Shown in pieces: positions 1-5,046 of a stretch of DNA of 5,046 nucleotides. Position numbers and translations under genes: made by a program. The stretch is from positions 1 through 5,046 of the forward strand of contig JAIRZG010000253.1 of the NCBI GenBank assembly GCA_031267345.1, written 5' to 3'. Within the stretch, counting starts at the first letter, position 1; each line of letters opens with the position of its first letter. The notes under the pieces are model-generated. The model ran no database searches. It was given only the letters and a program-made list of their open reading frames with translations, and was not told where the DNA came from. Source of the DNA: Zoogloeaceae bacterium. GTDB taxonomy: Bacteria; Pseudomonadota; Gammaproteobacteria; Burkholderiales; Rhodocyclaceae.

Positions 1-450
1 CAAAATGACCGCGCCGTTTTCTTTTGCCGCTTGCATGAAAAGCGCGCCCGCCATGACCAGCGATTCCTTGTTGGCGAGCAGGATTTTTTTCCCGGCCTTC
101 GCCGCCGCCAACGCCGAAGGCAACCCCGCCGCGCCGACAATCGCCGCCATCACCGTATCGACTTCCGCCGCCGCCGCCACCTGACACAAGGCGTCCGCCC
201 CGTGCAGCACTCCGGTTTTTACGCCCGAATCGCGCAAGGCCGCCCGCAACCGCGCCGCATCCGCCGCGTTCCCCAACACCGCGTAATCCGGCCTGAATTC
301 CCGACACTGCGCCAGCAAACGTTCCCATTGCCGATGCGCGCACAAGGCAAACACCCGATACCGTTCCGGACACAAACGCAACACCGCCAGCGCGTTTTGT
401 CCAATGGAGCCGGTGGAGCCGAGAAGGGTGAGGGTTTGGGGCGTGGTCAT
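1..450 (-). CDS. dxr: 1-deoxy-D-xylulose 5-phosphate reductoisomerase (3' end outside window)
   Basis: Dxr converts DXP to 2-C-methyl-D-erythritol 4-phosphate with NADPH, the committed step of the MEP isoprenoid pathway and the target of fosmidomycin. The frame starts at ATG 450 and stays open to base 1, giving 150 residues of an expected 390-400. It begins with the NADPH-binding loop LTLLGSTGSIGQNAL at 7-21. Further motifs are DYAVLGNAADAARL at 55-68, DTVMAAIVGAAGL at 98-110 and KKILLANKESLVMAG at 121-135. It ends in GAVIL just before the PVDSEHNA motif that carries the first metal ligands, so those and the flexible active-site loop are outside the window. There is no clear ribosome-binding site. 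The start lies 7 bases after the cdsA stop, so translation is probably coupled to cdsA. The GC content is high and the protein Ala-rich. It supplies precursors that UppS uses two genes upstream. Confidence 0.95.
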   Translation of the reverse strand, partial: MTTPQTLTLLGSTGSIGQNALAVLRLCPERYRVFALCAHRQWERLLAQCREFRPDYAVLGNAADAARLRAALRDSGVKTGVLHGADALCQVAAAAEVDTVMAAIVGAAGLPSALAAAKAGKKILLANKESLVMAGALFMQAAKENGAVIL

Positions 451-457
451 TGCACCA

Positions 458-1381
458 TTACTCTGGAGTAGGCGAATAGTATGTTGTCGCTAAATGAATC
501 AGATACAACACGACGGCATAACAGGGCAAAATCGCAATCAGGCTATCAATACGGTCAAGCACGCCACCATGTCCCGGCAGGATGTTGCTGCTGTCCTTGA
601 TGCCCGCTTGACGTTTCAGAAGGGACTCAAACAGGTCGCCCATGATGCCGAGTACCGCAAAGAAAATAAAAAAGAGTGCACCAACAAACCACAGTATTGG
701 TCGAGACACTGTGAATCCAACAGTCGCCACCACTCCCAACATTCCATAGATCGCAACACCCGCTAACGCGCCCCAAACACCTGCCCAAGTCTTGCCGGGG
801 CTAATTTCAGGCGCCAGCTTTTTACCACCAAATTTGCGTCCGACAAAGTAGGCGGAAATATCGGAAACCCAGGCAATGCTAAGCACCAGCAGCAATGTAT
901 GGGGGCGCCAATATAAATGGATGAAAACAAACCATGTGGCAAGAATCAGGCAGCCCCCCAAAACAAGCAAAATGCCCCTGCCCCACCACGTCGTCAGGTT
1001 CAGACTCCAACGTCGCCACAACCAGAAAGGCGCAACCAGGCACCAGAAAGCCATTGATAAATACAATGCCCAACGCTCAAAAAACCAATAGGGAAGCTCA
1101 CGCAGGCGAGCAAGGTTCAAATACCGCGAAGTCCCGACAAGAGCAAGAACCTCTTGAGTTGACAATATATAAATACTCCAAACGCAACAAAGCAGCAGCA
1201 CCACGCCCCCAAACACCAGTCGCCCGTGCTGTTTCAGCCCCGCCAGACCGCCCCATTCCCACGCCGCCACCGCCGACACCAATGCCATCAGCCCTGCCCA
1301 ATACGGGAACGGCAGATAAAACAGGGCGGCGAAAAGGCCGACGAGCAGCACAATCGCCGTGATAATCCGTTGTTTCAGCAT
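458..1381 (-). CDS. cdsA: Phosphatidate cytidylyltransferase (CDP-diglyceride synthase)
   Basis: CdsA is an inner-membrane enzyme that converts phosphatidic acid and CTP to CDP-diacylglycerol, the precursor of all major phospholipids. The 307-residue product is somewhat longer than the 285-residue E. coli protein. It is very hydrophobic, with about eight or nine likely membrane segments. The N-terminal part has AAWEWGGLAG at 39-48. The catalytic C-terminal half shows WVSDISAYFVGR at 171-182, SPGKTWAG at 194-201, GDLFESLLKRQAGIKD at 248-263 and LPGHGGVLDRIDS at 268-280. The segment from S253 to D279 fits the CDP-diglyceride synthase signature with its metal-binding aspartates. The start at 1381 has only a weak GAAAG site; the preceding 65-base gap holds a stem-loop. 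Codon choice changes inside the gene: roughly codons 64-246 use many A/T-ending codons (ATA, TCA, ACT, GTT, CTT, GGA), while both ends resemble the GC-rich neighbours. dxr follows after 7 bases. Confidence 0.97.
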   Translation of the reverse strand: MLKQRIITAIVLLVGLFAALFYLPFPYWAGLMALVSAVAAWEWGGLAGLKQHGRLVFGGVVLLLCCVWSIYILSTQEVLALVGTSRYLNLARLRELPYWFFERWALYLSMAFWCLVAPFWLWRRWSLNLTTWWGRGILLVLGGCLILATWFVFIHLYWRPHTLLLVLSIAWVSDISAYFVGRKFGGKKLAPEISPGKTWAGVWGALAGVAIYGMLGVVATVGFTVSRPILWFVGALFFIFFAVLGIMGDLFESLLKRQAGIKDSSNILPGHGGVLDRIDSLIAILPCYAVVLYLIHLATTYYSPTPE

Positions 1382-1410
1382 GGGTTCAGTCTTTCGGTTT
1401 TGTCGTTTTA

Positions 1411-1437
1411 TCCCCTTTCCCCTTGTGGAAGAGGGGA
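1411..1437. repeat. Palindromic stem-loop between uppS and cdsA
   Basis: The arms TCCCCTTTCC (1411-1420) and GGAAGAGGGGA (1427-1437) pair over ten base pairs with a single bulged G at 1431 and a six-base loop (1421-1426). Neither strand has a run of T after the stem, so it is not a typical Rho-independent terminator. The form resembles the short dispersed palindromes (REP/small inverted repeats of the CCCTCTCCC type) found in intergenic gaps of many proteobacteria. In the mRNA it would form a hairpin between uppS and cdsA that could shield upstream RNA from 3' decay. The pairing is seen directly; the family and role are inference. Confidence 0.6.
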
Positions 1438-1446
1438 GTTAAGCGT

Positions 1447-2205
1447 TCAAGCTTTCCCCTCCATCACCTGTTCGCTGGTGCGTCCGAAGCGGCGTTCGCG
1501 GCGCTGGTAGGAGGCGATGGCGGATTTCATGGCCTCGGCGTCGAATTCAGGCCAGAGGGTTTCCGTAAAGTAGAATTCGGTGTAGGCCAGTTGCCAGAGC
1601 AGGAAGTTGCTCACCCGCTCTTCGCCGCCCGTGCGGATGAACAAATCCGGCTCCGGCGCAAAATGCGTGGCAAGCCAGGGTTCAAGCTCGGTTTCCGTCC
1701 ATTGACCGATTTTTTCCGGTTGTTCCTGCGCCAGACGGTTCATGGCCTGAAGGATGTCCCAACGTCCGCCATAGTTGGCGGCGATGGTCAGGGTCAGGCG
1801 GGTATTGTCGGCGGTGGCGGTTTCGGCGTCCCGAATCATGGTTTGCAATTGGGCGTCGAAACGCGACAGATCGCCAATGACCTTGAGGCGCACACCGTTT
1901 TTTTGCAGCTTTCTCACTTCTTGTTCCAGCGCGGAAACGAAAAGCTGCATCAGGAGGCTGATTTCTTCGGCGGGACGCCGCCAGTTTTCGGAACTGAAAG
2001 CAAACAGGGTCAGGTATTCCACGCCCTGTTCGATACAGGCGCGCACGACTTCGCGCACGGTTTCCACGCCCTTGACATGTCCGGCGACGCGCGGCAGAAA
2101 GCGTTTTTTCGCCCAGCGTCCATTGCCATCCATGATGATGGCAATATGACGCGGCGCAACCCGAATTTCCGGCACTTCGCGGGTGGCGCTCTTAAAAAAG
2201 GCCAT
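1447..2205 (-). CDS. uppS: Undecaprenyl diphosphate synthase (cis-prenyltransferase)
   Basis: The enzyme adds eight isopentenyl units in cis to farnesyl diphosphate, making the C55 lipid carrier for peptidoglycan and O-antigen synthesis. It is cytoplasmic and membrane-associated. The 252-residue product is of normal length (E. coli about 253). Visible family motifs are HIAIIMDGNGRWAKKR at 20-35 with the catalytic Asp at D26, GH at 42-43, LTLFAFSSENWRRP at 65-78, LTIAANYGGRWDI at 139-151, and LFIRTGGEERVSNFLLWQLA at 188-207, with E210 shortly after. R191 and R197 of the RTGGExR motif bind the isopentenyl diphosphate, and E210 matches the metal-binding Glu of the family. The start at 2205 gives the expected short N-terminal tail before the first motif. 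The upstream ribosome-binding site is weak (GGGGC), so some coupling to the preceding lipoprotein gene is possible. The stop is TGA at 1447-1449. Confidence 0.97.
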   Translation of the reverse strand: MAFFKSATREVPEIRVAPRHIAIIMDGNGRWAKKRFLPRVAGHVKGVETVREVVRACIEQGVEYLTLFAFSSENWRRPAEEISLLMQLFVSALEQEVRKLQKNGVRLKVIGDLSRFDAQLQTMIRDAETATADNTRLTLTIAANYGGRWDILQAMNRLAQEQPEKIGQWTETELEPWLATHFAPEPDLFIRTGGEERVSNFLLWQLAYTEFYFTETLWPEFDAEAMKSAIASYQRRERRFGRTSEQVMEGKA

Positions 2206-2228
2206 GCGCCGCCCCGCAGAGGCTCTTG

Positions 2229-2771
2229 TTATTCGTGTTCACGGTGTACCGGCTCAACCTTCAAGCCCAGTTTCTGAATGCAGTAGTTTTCGCTTTTGGC
2301 GTAAATTCCGCTCCATTTCTTGTTGCCGCTCTCCAAACGAGCCTCGGTTGCGGCATCCGGTTTCTGTCCCTTGCCAATATCCGCCAGCAATTTTCCGCGC
2401 CAACTCCATTCGTTTATCCATTCCGCCCATTCGGCCTGGCTCAGCTTGCCAAAGGCCTCATCGTAGAAGCAGACGCACAATTGCCGGGCATTTGCCTTGT
2501 CCAGAGCGGGATAGAAAACCATCCCCCCGCCTGTAACGCAGGAGTCCTTCATTTCCTTCAACATATCGGCAGACGAAAAATTCTCGAGACCGCCTGTATC
2601 CGCATCGTCTTCGTCGTCGTATTCATCGTCTTCAACGCTTCCCGCGTCGGCAGCCTGCGCCGCAACGTTGACGCTTTCTCCGGCGACAGCGTTGCTTTCC
2701 TCCGACCCGCATCCGGCCAGAAACAACAAAAACACAGGAACCAGCAAACCGATTCTTTTTGATAACGGCAT
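2229..2771 (-). CDS. Predicted secreted lipoprotein with four mature cysteines, function unknown
   Basis: I do not recognise this gene. The 180-residue product starts with a lipoprotein signal peptide: basic MPLSKR, a hydrophobic core GLLVPVFLLFLA, and a lipobox LAGC with the lipid-modified cysteine at residue 21. Residue +2 is Gly, so outer-membrane delivery is the likely default. Residues 22-46 are a Ser/Ala/Val-rich linker and 47-58 are strongly acidic (EDDEYDDEDDAD). A globular part of about 115 residues follows with C78, C99, C101 and C164, and a Trp-rich stretch near 115-124 (WAEWINEWSW). The spacing of C78 followed by CxC at 99-101 recalls small periplasmic proteins that use disulfides or bind a metal; this is a resemblance only. 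The start at 2771 is set by a strong AAGGAG site six bases upstream. An in-frame ATG at 2834 lies further up, but it would put 21 residues before the signal peptide. It sits between frr and uppS, 23 bases before uppS, so it is probably co-transcribed. Confidence 0.85.
   Translation of the reverse strand: MPLSKRIGLLVPVFLLFLAGCGSEESNAVAGESVNVAAQAADAGSVEDDEYDDEDDADTGGLENFSSADMLKEMKDSCVTGGGMVFYPALDKANARQLCVCFYDEAFGKLSQAEWAEWINEWSWRGKLLADIGKGQKPDAATEARLESGNKKWSGIYAKSENYCIQKLGLKVEPVHREHE
2598..2633. repeat. Low-complexity GAN-type codon run encoding an acidic linker
   Basis: About twelve consecutive codons of the lipoprotein gene are almost all GAT, GAC, GAA or GAG, and give the acidic stretch at residues 47-58. 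On the plus strand this appears as repeated TCG/TCT/TCA triplets. It looks like a flexible, charged spacer between the membrane anchor and the folded domain. In-frame triplet changes here would alter the linker length without breaking the gene. Confidence 0.5.
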
Positions 2772-2777
2772 TTCATG

Positions 2778-2783
2778 CTCCTT
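2778..2783 (-). promoter_or_regulatory. Ribosome-binding site of the lipoprotein gene
   Basis: AAGGAG on the minus strand, six bases before the ATG at 2771. It is the best Shine-Dalgarno match in the window. It decides the start, because the in-frame ATG codons at 2789 and 2834 have no comparable site and would place extra residues before an otherwise complete lipoprotein signal peptide. Confidence 0.85.
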
Positions 2784-2802
2784 TTTCATAAGGAAGAGGG
2801 AT

Positions 2803-2826
2803 GGGCGAACACAGTTCGTTCCTACA
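2803..2826 (-). repeat. Short REP-like hairpin between frr and the lipoprotein gene
   Basis: On the minus strand this reads TGTAGGAACGAAC, then TGT, then GTTCGCCC. It contains a perfect 5-base-pair stem CGAAC/GTTCG with a 3-base loop (core 2806-2818), preceded by GTAGGAAC. This head-plus-hairpin layout is like the GTAGGAGCGA-type REP elements known from pseudomonads and other proteobacteria. Only one copy is present here and the stem is short, so it could be a degenerate copy or chance. Confidence 0.4.
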
Positions 2827-2837
2827 ATCGACACGCC

Positions 2838-3401
2838 TTAAATCGCCATGATCTCCTGTTCTTTTTGCGTGAGCAGTTTGTCTACTTCGGCGACGTATTT
2901 GTCGGTCAGTTTCTGGATGTCTTCCTGGGCACGGCGGTCGTCGTCTTCGGAAATGTCTTTGTTCTTGATGCCTTCTTTCAGTTGCGTGTTGGCGTCGCGG
3001 CGCAAATTCCTGATCGCCACCCGGGCGCTTTCGCCTTCGTTTTTCACCACCTTGGCGAGATCGCGGCGGCGTTCTTCGGTGAGCGCGGGCATGGGGACGC
3101 GAATCATCTCGCCCTGGGCGGCGGGATTCAAACCCAGATCGGAATCGCGGATGGCTTTTTCCACCTTGATCGCCATCGGCTTTTCCCACACCTGCACGCC
3201 AATGGTGCGGGCGTCGATCAGGGTGACGTTGGCGACCTGATTGACCGGAACCAGCGAACCGTAATATTCCACCTGCACATGGTCGAGCAGGCCAGTATGG
3301 GCGCGTCCGGTGCGAACTTTGGCCAGATCGTGCTTTAACGCCTCAATGGATTTCTGCATTTTGGCTTCGATGGTTTTTTTGAGTTCGGCGACAACAATCA
3401 T
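2838..3401 (-). CDS. frr: Ribosome recycling factor
   Basis: RRF acts with EF-G and IF3 to split the post-termination ribosome and free the mRNA and tRNA. The 187-residue product aligns end to end with the 185-residue E. coli protein by eye. It shows KVRTGRAHTGLLD at 28-40 and VEYYG at 44-48 (start of domain II), DLGLNPAAQGEMIRVPMP at 88-105, LTEERRRDLAK at 107-117, and the conserved RNLRRDAN at 131-138. R134 there corresponds to E. coli R132, which is important for ribosome binding. SEDDDRRAQEDIQKLTD at 151-167 leads into the C-terminal helix of the three-helix bundle (domain I). The start at 3401 is supported by a TGAGG ribosome-binding site five bases upstream and by the family N-terminus. 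The stop is TAA at 2838-2840. It follows pyrH by 33 bases. In most relatives uppS comes next, but here a lipoprotein gene intervenes. Confidence 0.97.
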   Translation of the reverse strand: MIVVAELKKTIEAKMQKSIEALKHDLAKVRTGRAHTGLLDHVQVEYYGSLVPVNQVANVTLIDARTIGVQVWEKPMAIKVEKAIRDSDLGLNPAAQGEMIRVPMPALTEERRRDLAKVVKNEGESARVAIRNLRRDANTQLKEGIKNKDISEDDDRRAQEDIQKLTDKYVAEVDKLLTQKEQEIMAI

Positions 3402-3406
3402 GACAA

Positions 3407-3411
3407 CCTCA
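3407..3411 (-). promoter_or_regulatory. Ribosome-binding site of frr
   Basis: TGAGG on the minus strand, five bases before the ATG at 3401, in the 33-base gap after pyrH. It supports the chosen frr start and suggests that frr can be initiated without relying on coupling. Confidence 0.7.
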
Positions 3412-3434
3412 TTGAGATGAACGGTAAGCGAATT

Positions 3435-4157
3435 TCAGCAATACACCAGTGTGCCTTCGTTTTCGTCGCACACCACGCGCTTTAACGCGCCTTGCTTGAA
3501 GATGGAAAAAACGTTGATTGGCAGTTTCTGGTCACGACAGAGCGCAAAGGCGGTCGCGTCCATCACCGCCAGGTTCTGGGCAATCGCTTCATTGAAACTG
3601 ATGCGCTCGAAGCGGCTGGCGCTGGCGTCTTTTTTGGGATCGGCGGTGTAAATGCCATCCACCTTGGTGGCTTTCAGGACGATTTCCGCGCCGATTTCCG
3701 CGCCGCGCAACGCCGCCGCCGTGTCGGTGGTGAAAAAGGGATTACCGGTTCCCGCGCCAAAAATAACCACCCTGCCCGCTTCCAGATAACGGATGGCCTT
3801 GCCGCGGATGTACGGCTCGACCACCTGCTCGATATTCAACGCCGACTGCACCCGCGCCTTGATGTCCGCCTGACGCATGGCGTCAGATAGGGCCATGGCG
3901 TTCATCACCGTCGCCAACATGCCCATGTAATCGGCAGTGGCGCGATCCATGCCGGTCGCTTTCCCCGCCATGCCGCGAAAGATGTTGCCGCCGCCAATGA
4001 CCACGCCGATTTCCACGCCCATCTCCACCACCGCGCGAATTTCCGCGACGATGTTCCCCAAAGTCGGGGGATGGATGCCATAGGCTGCGTCGCCCATCAG
4101 GGCTTCACCGGAAAGTTTCAGCAGAATGCGCTTATATCCGGGTCTGGGCGTGGTCAT
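3435..4157 (-). CDS. pyrH: UMP kinase
   Basis: UMP kinase phosphorylates UMP to UDP with ATP in cytoplasmic pyrimidine nucleotide synthesis; bacterial PyrH is a hexamer of the amino-acid-kinase fold. The 240-residue product matches the usual length (E. coli 241). Visible motifs are KRILLKLSGE near residues 9-18 (phosphate-binding lysine K14), the glycine loop IGGGNIFRG at 54-62, D71-R72 with the DYMGMLATVMNAMAL helix at 76-90, FGAGTGNPFFTTDTAA at 133-148 (UMP-binding region), and KATKVDGIYTADP at 162-174. The frame is open further upstream to an ATG at 4280, but that extension would run deep into tsf. The ATG at 4157 gives the family N-terminus and has an AGGG ribosome-binding site that begins right after the tsf stop. 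The stop is TGA at 3435-3437. The gene lies between tsf and frr, as in most proteobacteria. PyrH enzymes are typically GTP-activated and UTP-inhibited; that is family knowledge, not visible here. Confidence 0.97.
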   Translation of the reverse strand: MTTPRPGYKRILLKLSGEALMGDAAYGIHPPTLGNIVAEIRAVVEMGVEIGVVIGGGNIFRGMAGKATGMDRATADYMGMLATVMNAMALSDAMRQADIKARVQSALNIEQVVEPYIRGKAIRYLEAGRVVIFGAGTGNPFFTTDTAAALRGAEIGAEIVLKATKVDGIYTADPKKDASASRFERISFNEAIAQNLAVMDATAFALCRDQKLPINVFSIFKQGALKRVVCDENEGTLVYC

Positions 4158-4166
4158 GACGCGGCG

Positions 4167-4172
4167 CCCTTT
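4167..4172 (-). promoter_or_regulatory. Ribosome-binding site of pyrH next to the tsf stop
   Basis: AAAGGG on the minus strand. Its first two bases belong to the TAA stop codon of tsf, and it ends nine bases before the pyrH ATG at 4157. It fixes the pyrH start against the longer in-frame extension. Ribosomes ending tsf would cover the site, which fits translational coupling of the two genes. Confidence 0.6.
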
Positions 4173-5046
4173 ACTTTTGCGCGGCGGCAGACTGCGCCGC
4201 CACTTCCGCCGCGAAGTCGGACACCTTCTTCTCGATGCCCTCGCCCACCACGTACAGGGTGAAGGCGGCGACGGAAGCACCTTTCCTTTTCAAAAGCTGC
4301 TCGATGCTTTCCTTGCCGTCTGCGGCCTTGACGAACACTTGACCCGATAAGGTGACTTCTTTCAGGAATTTCTGCACCGCCCCTTCAATCCGTTTTGCCA
4401 CGATTTCAGGCGGCTGCGGTTTTTTGCCCGCGGCCTCGACAGCCTTTGCGTCTTCAGCGGCTTTTTCCGTGGCAACGCGCCGCTCGGAATCCACCAGCGC
4501 GGCATCGACGCCGGAAGCGTCCAGCGCCTTCGGCTTCAAGGCGGCAATGTGCATGGCGATGTCCTTGCCCAGTTGTTCGTCGCCGCCGATCAGATCCAGC
4601 AACACGCCGATTTTCGCGCCACCGTGGATGTAGGAATGCAGCTTGCCTTTGGCCTCGACGCGGACGAAACGCCTGAGGCTCATGTTTTCGCCAATCTTGC
4701 CCACCAGCGCGGCGCGGGTGGTCTCCACCGTGCCATCGCCCAGTGGCAAGGCGGAAAGCGCCGCCACGTCGACAGGCGATTTGTTCGCCGCCAGCGCGAC
4801 GCTGTCTTGCGCCAGCGCCAGAAAATCATCATTTTTGGCGACGAAATCGGTTTCGCAATTGACTTCGAGAATCGCGCCCAGCTTGCCATCGGCGGCGATG
4901 TGGATGCTCACCACGCCTTCGGCGGTCACGCGGGTCGCGGCCTTGGTGGCCTTGGCGCCCAGTTTCACGCGCAGGATTTCTTCGGCCTTCGTCATGTCGC
5001 CTGCCGCTTCCGACAGCGCTCTCTTGCATTCCATCATCGGCGCGTC
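4171..5046 (-). CDS. tsf: Elongation factor Ts (5' end outside window)
   Basis: EF-Ts is the cytoplasmic guanine-nucleotide exchange factor that releases GDP from EF-Tu so it can reload with GTP and aminoacyl-tRNA. The reading frame is open to the window edge and begins DAPMMECKRAL, part of the N-terminal family signature, so the two adjacent ATG codons at 5037 and 5034 are internal. About 15 residues are missing and 291 are visible. The second signature, EVNCETDFVAKN, lies near visible residues 61-72 and holds the TDFVA motif that contacts EF-Tu. IGENMSLRRF and AMHIAALKP mark the core subdomains, and the C-terminus carries GEGIEKKVSDFAAEVAAQ, a betaproteobacterial-looking end. Compared with E. 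coli EF-Ts from memory, there are about ten extra Ala/Lys/Pro-rich residues around visible residues 193-215, where the coiled-coil hairpin lies. The stop is TAA at 4171-4173, with pyrH 13 bases downstream. The usual upstream neighbour, rpsB, would lie beyond 5046. Confidence 0.97.
   Translation of the reverse strand, partial: DAPMMECKRALSEAAGDMTKAEEILRVKLGAKATKAATRVTAEGVVSIHIAADGKLGAILEVNCETDFVAKNDDFLALAQDSVALAANKSPVDVAALSALPLGDGTVETTRAALVGKIGENMSLRRFVRVEAKGKLHSYIHGGAKIGVLLDLIGGDEQLGKDIAMHIAALKPKALDASGVDAALVDSERRVATEKAAEDAKAVEAAGKKPQPPEIVAKRIEGAVQKFLKEVTLSGQVFVKAADGKESIEQLLKRKGASVAAFTLYVVGEGIEKKVSDFAAEVAAQSAAAQK

Noticed and set aside
31..471. Plus-strand open frame of 146 codons opposite dxr
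   Set aside because: Arg/Pro-rich translation typical of a shadow frame; the minus strand encodes a clear Dxr N-terminus.
1411..1437. Rho-independent terminator after uppS
   Set aside because: The stem-loop is good, but there is no T-run on either strand after it, and cdsA and dxr downstream need expression.
1382..1446. A promoter for cdsA in the gap after uppS
   Set aside because: A GATAAAA box is present, but no -35 element lies at a suitable distance; the nearest TTGAAC is about 32 bases away.
1423..2277. A long plus-strand open frame of 284 codons antisense to uppS
   Set aside because: It lies across a complete uppS with all motifs. Its translation shows no family motif and it is a by-product of GC-rich codon structure on the other strand.
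2226..2762. Plus-strand open frame of 178 codons opposite the lipoprotein gene
   Set aside because: The minus-strand frame has a signal peptide, lipobox and strong ribosome-binding site; the plus-strand frame has none of these.
2772..2834. Upstream extension of the lipoprotein to ATG 2834 or 2789
   Set aside because: It would bury the signal peptide behind 21 or 6 extra residues, and neither ATG has a ribosome-binding site comparable to AAGGAG before 2771.
2775..3338. Plus-strand open frame of 187 codons opposite frr
   Set aside because: It coincides with the real frr on the minus strand, which aligns end to end with the known protein; the antisense translation is not recognisable.
4158..4280. 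Upstream extension of pyrH to an ATG at 4280
   Set aside because: It would overlap the tsf 3' end out of frame and add an Arg/Pro-rich tail not found in PyrH. The ATG at 4157 has the ribosome-binding site and the family N-terminus.
5032..5037. ATG-ATG as the start of tsf
   Set aside because: These encode the conserved MMECK within the EF-Ts N-terminal signature, and the frame is open to the window edge.

Overview
The window is a stretch of one bacterial chromosome in which every supported gene lies on the minus strand. Read in the direction of transcription (from 5046 down to 1) the order is tsf (5' end cut off by the window), pyrH, frr, a small predicted lipoprotein gene, uppS, cdsA and dxr (3' end cut off). 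Except for the lipoprotein gene this is the classic proteobacterial (rpsB)-tsf-pyrH-frr-uppS-cdsA-dxr-(rseP-bamA) cluster. The EF-Ts C-terminus (FTLYVVGEGIEKKVSDFAAE), the GC-rich codon use and the gene order point to a betaproteobacterium, or a close gammaproteobacterial relative. I cannot name a genus from sequence alone.

Layout: 4171-5046 elongation factor Ts; 3435-4157 UMP kinase, 13 bases after tsf; 2838-3401 ribosome recycling factor, 33 bases after pyrH; 2229-2771 an unrecognised cysteine-containing lipoprotein, 66 bases after frr; 1447-2205 undecaprenyl diphosphate synthase, 23 bases on; 458-1381 phosphatidate cytidylyltransferase, 65 bases on; 1-450 the first 150 codons of DXP reductoisomerase, 7 bases after cdsA. 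No gene-free gap exceeds 66 bases, and I see no convincing Rho-independent terminator inside the window, so co-transcription is plausible throughout.

Functionally the genes fall into two blocks. The first is translation and nucleotide supply: EF-Ts recharges EF-Tu, PyrH makes UDP, and RRF recycles ribosomes. The second is envelope precursor supply: Dxr starts the MEP isoprenoid pathway, UppS uses its products to build the C55 lipid carrier, and CdsA makes CDP-diacylglycerol for phospholipids. The lipoprotein gene sits exactly at the border between the blocks.

This is mostly an ordinary conserved housekeeping region, and I do not see a new multi-gene system. The points worth a second look are: the extra lipoprotein with four cysteines in its mature part, one pair being a CxC; an abrupt drop in GC content and change of codon usage in the middle of cdsA; two different palindromic elements in the two widest gaps; and a roughly ten-residue insertion in EF-Ts.
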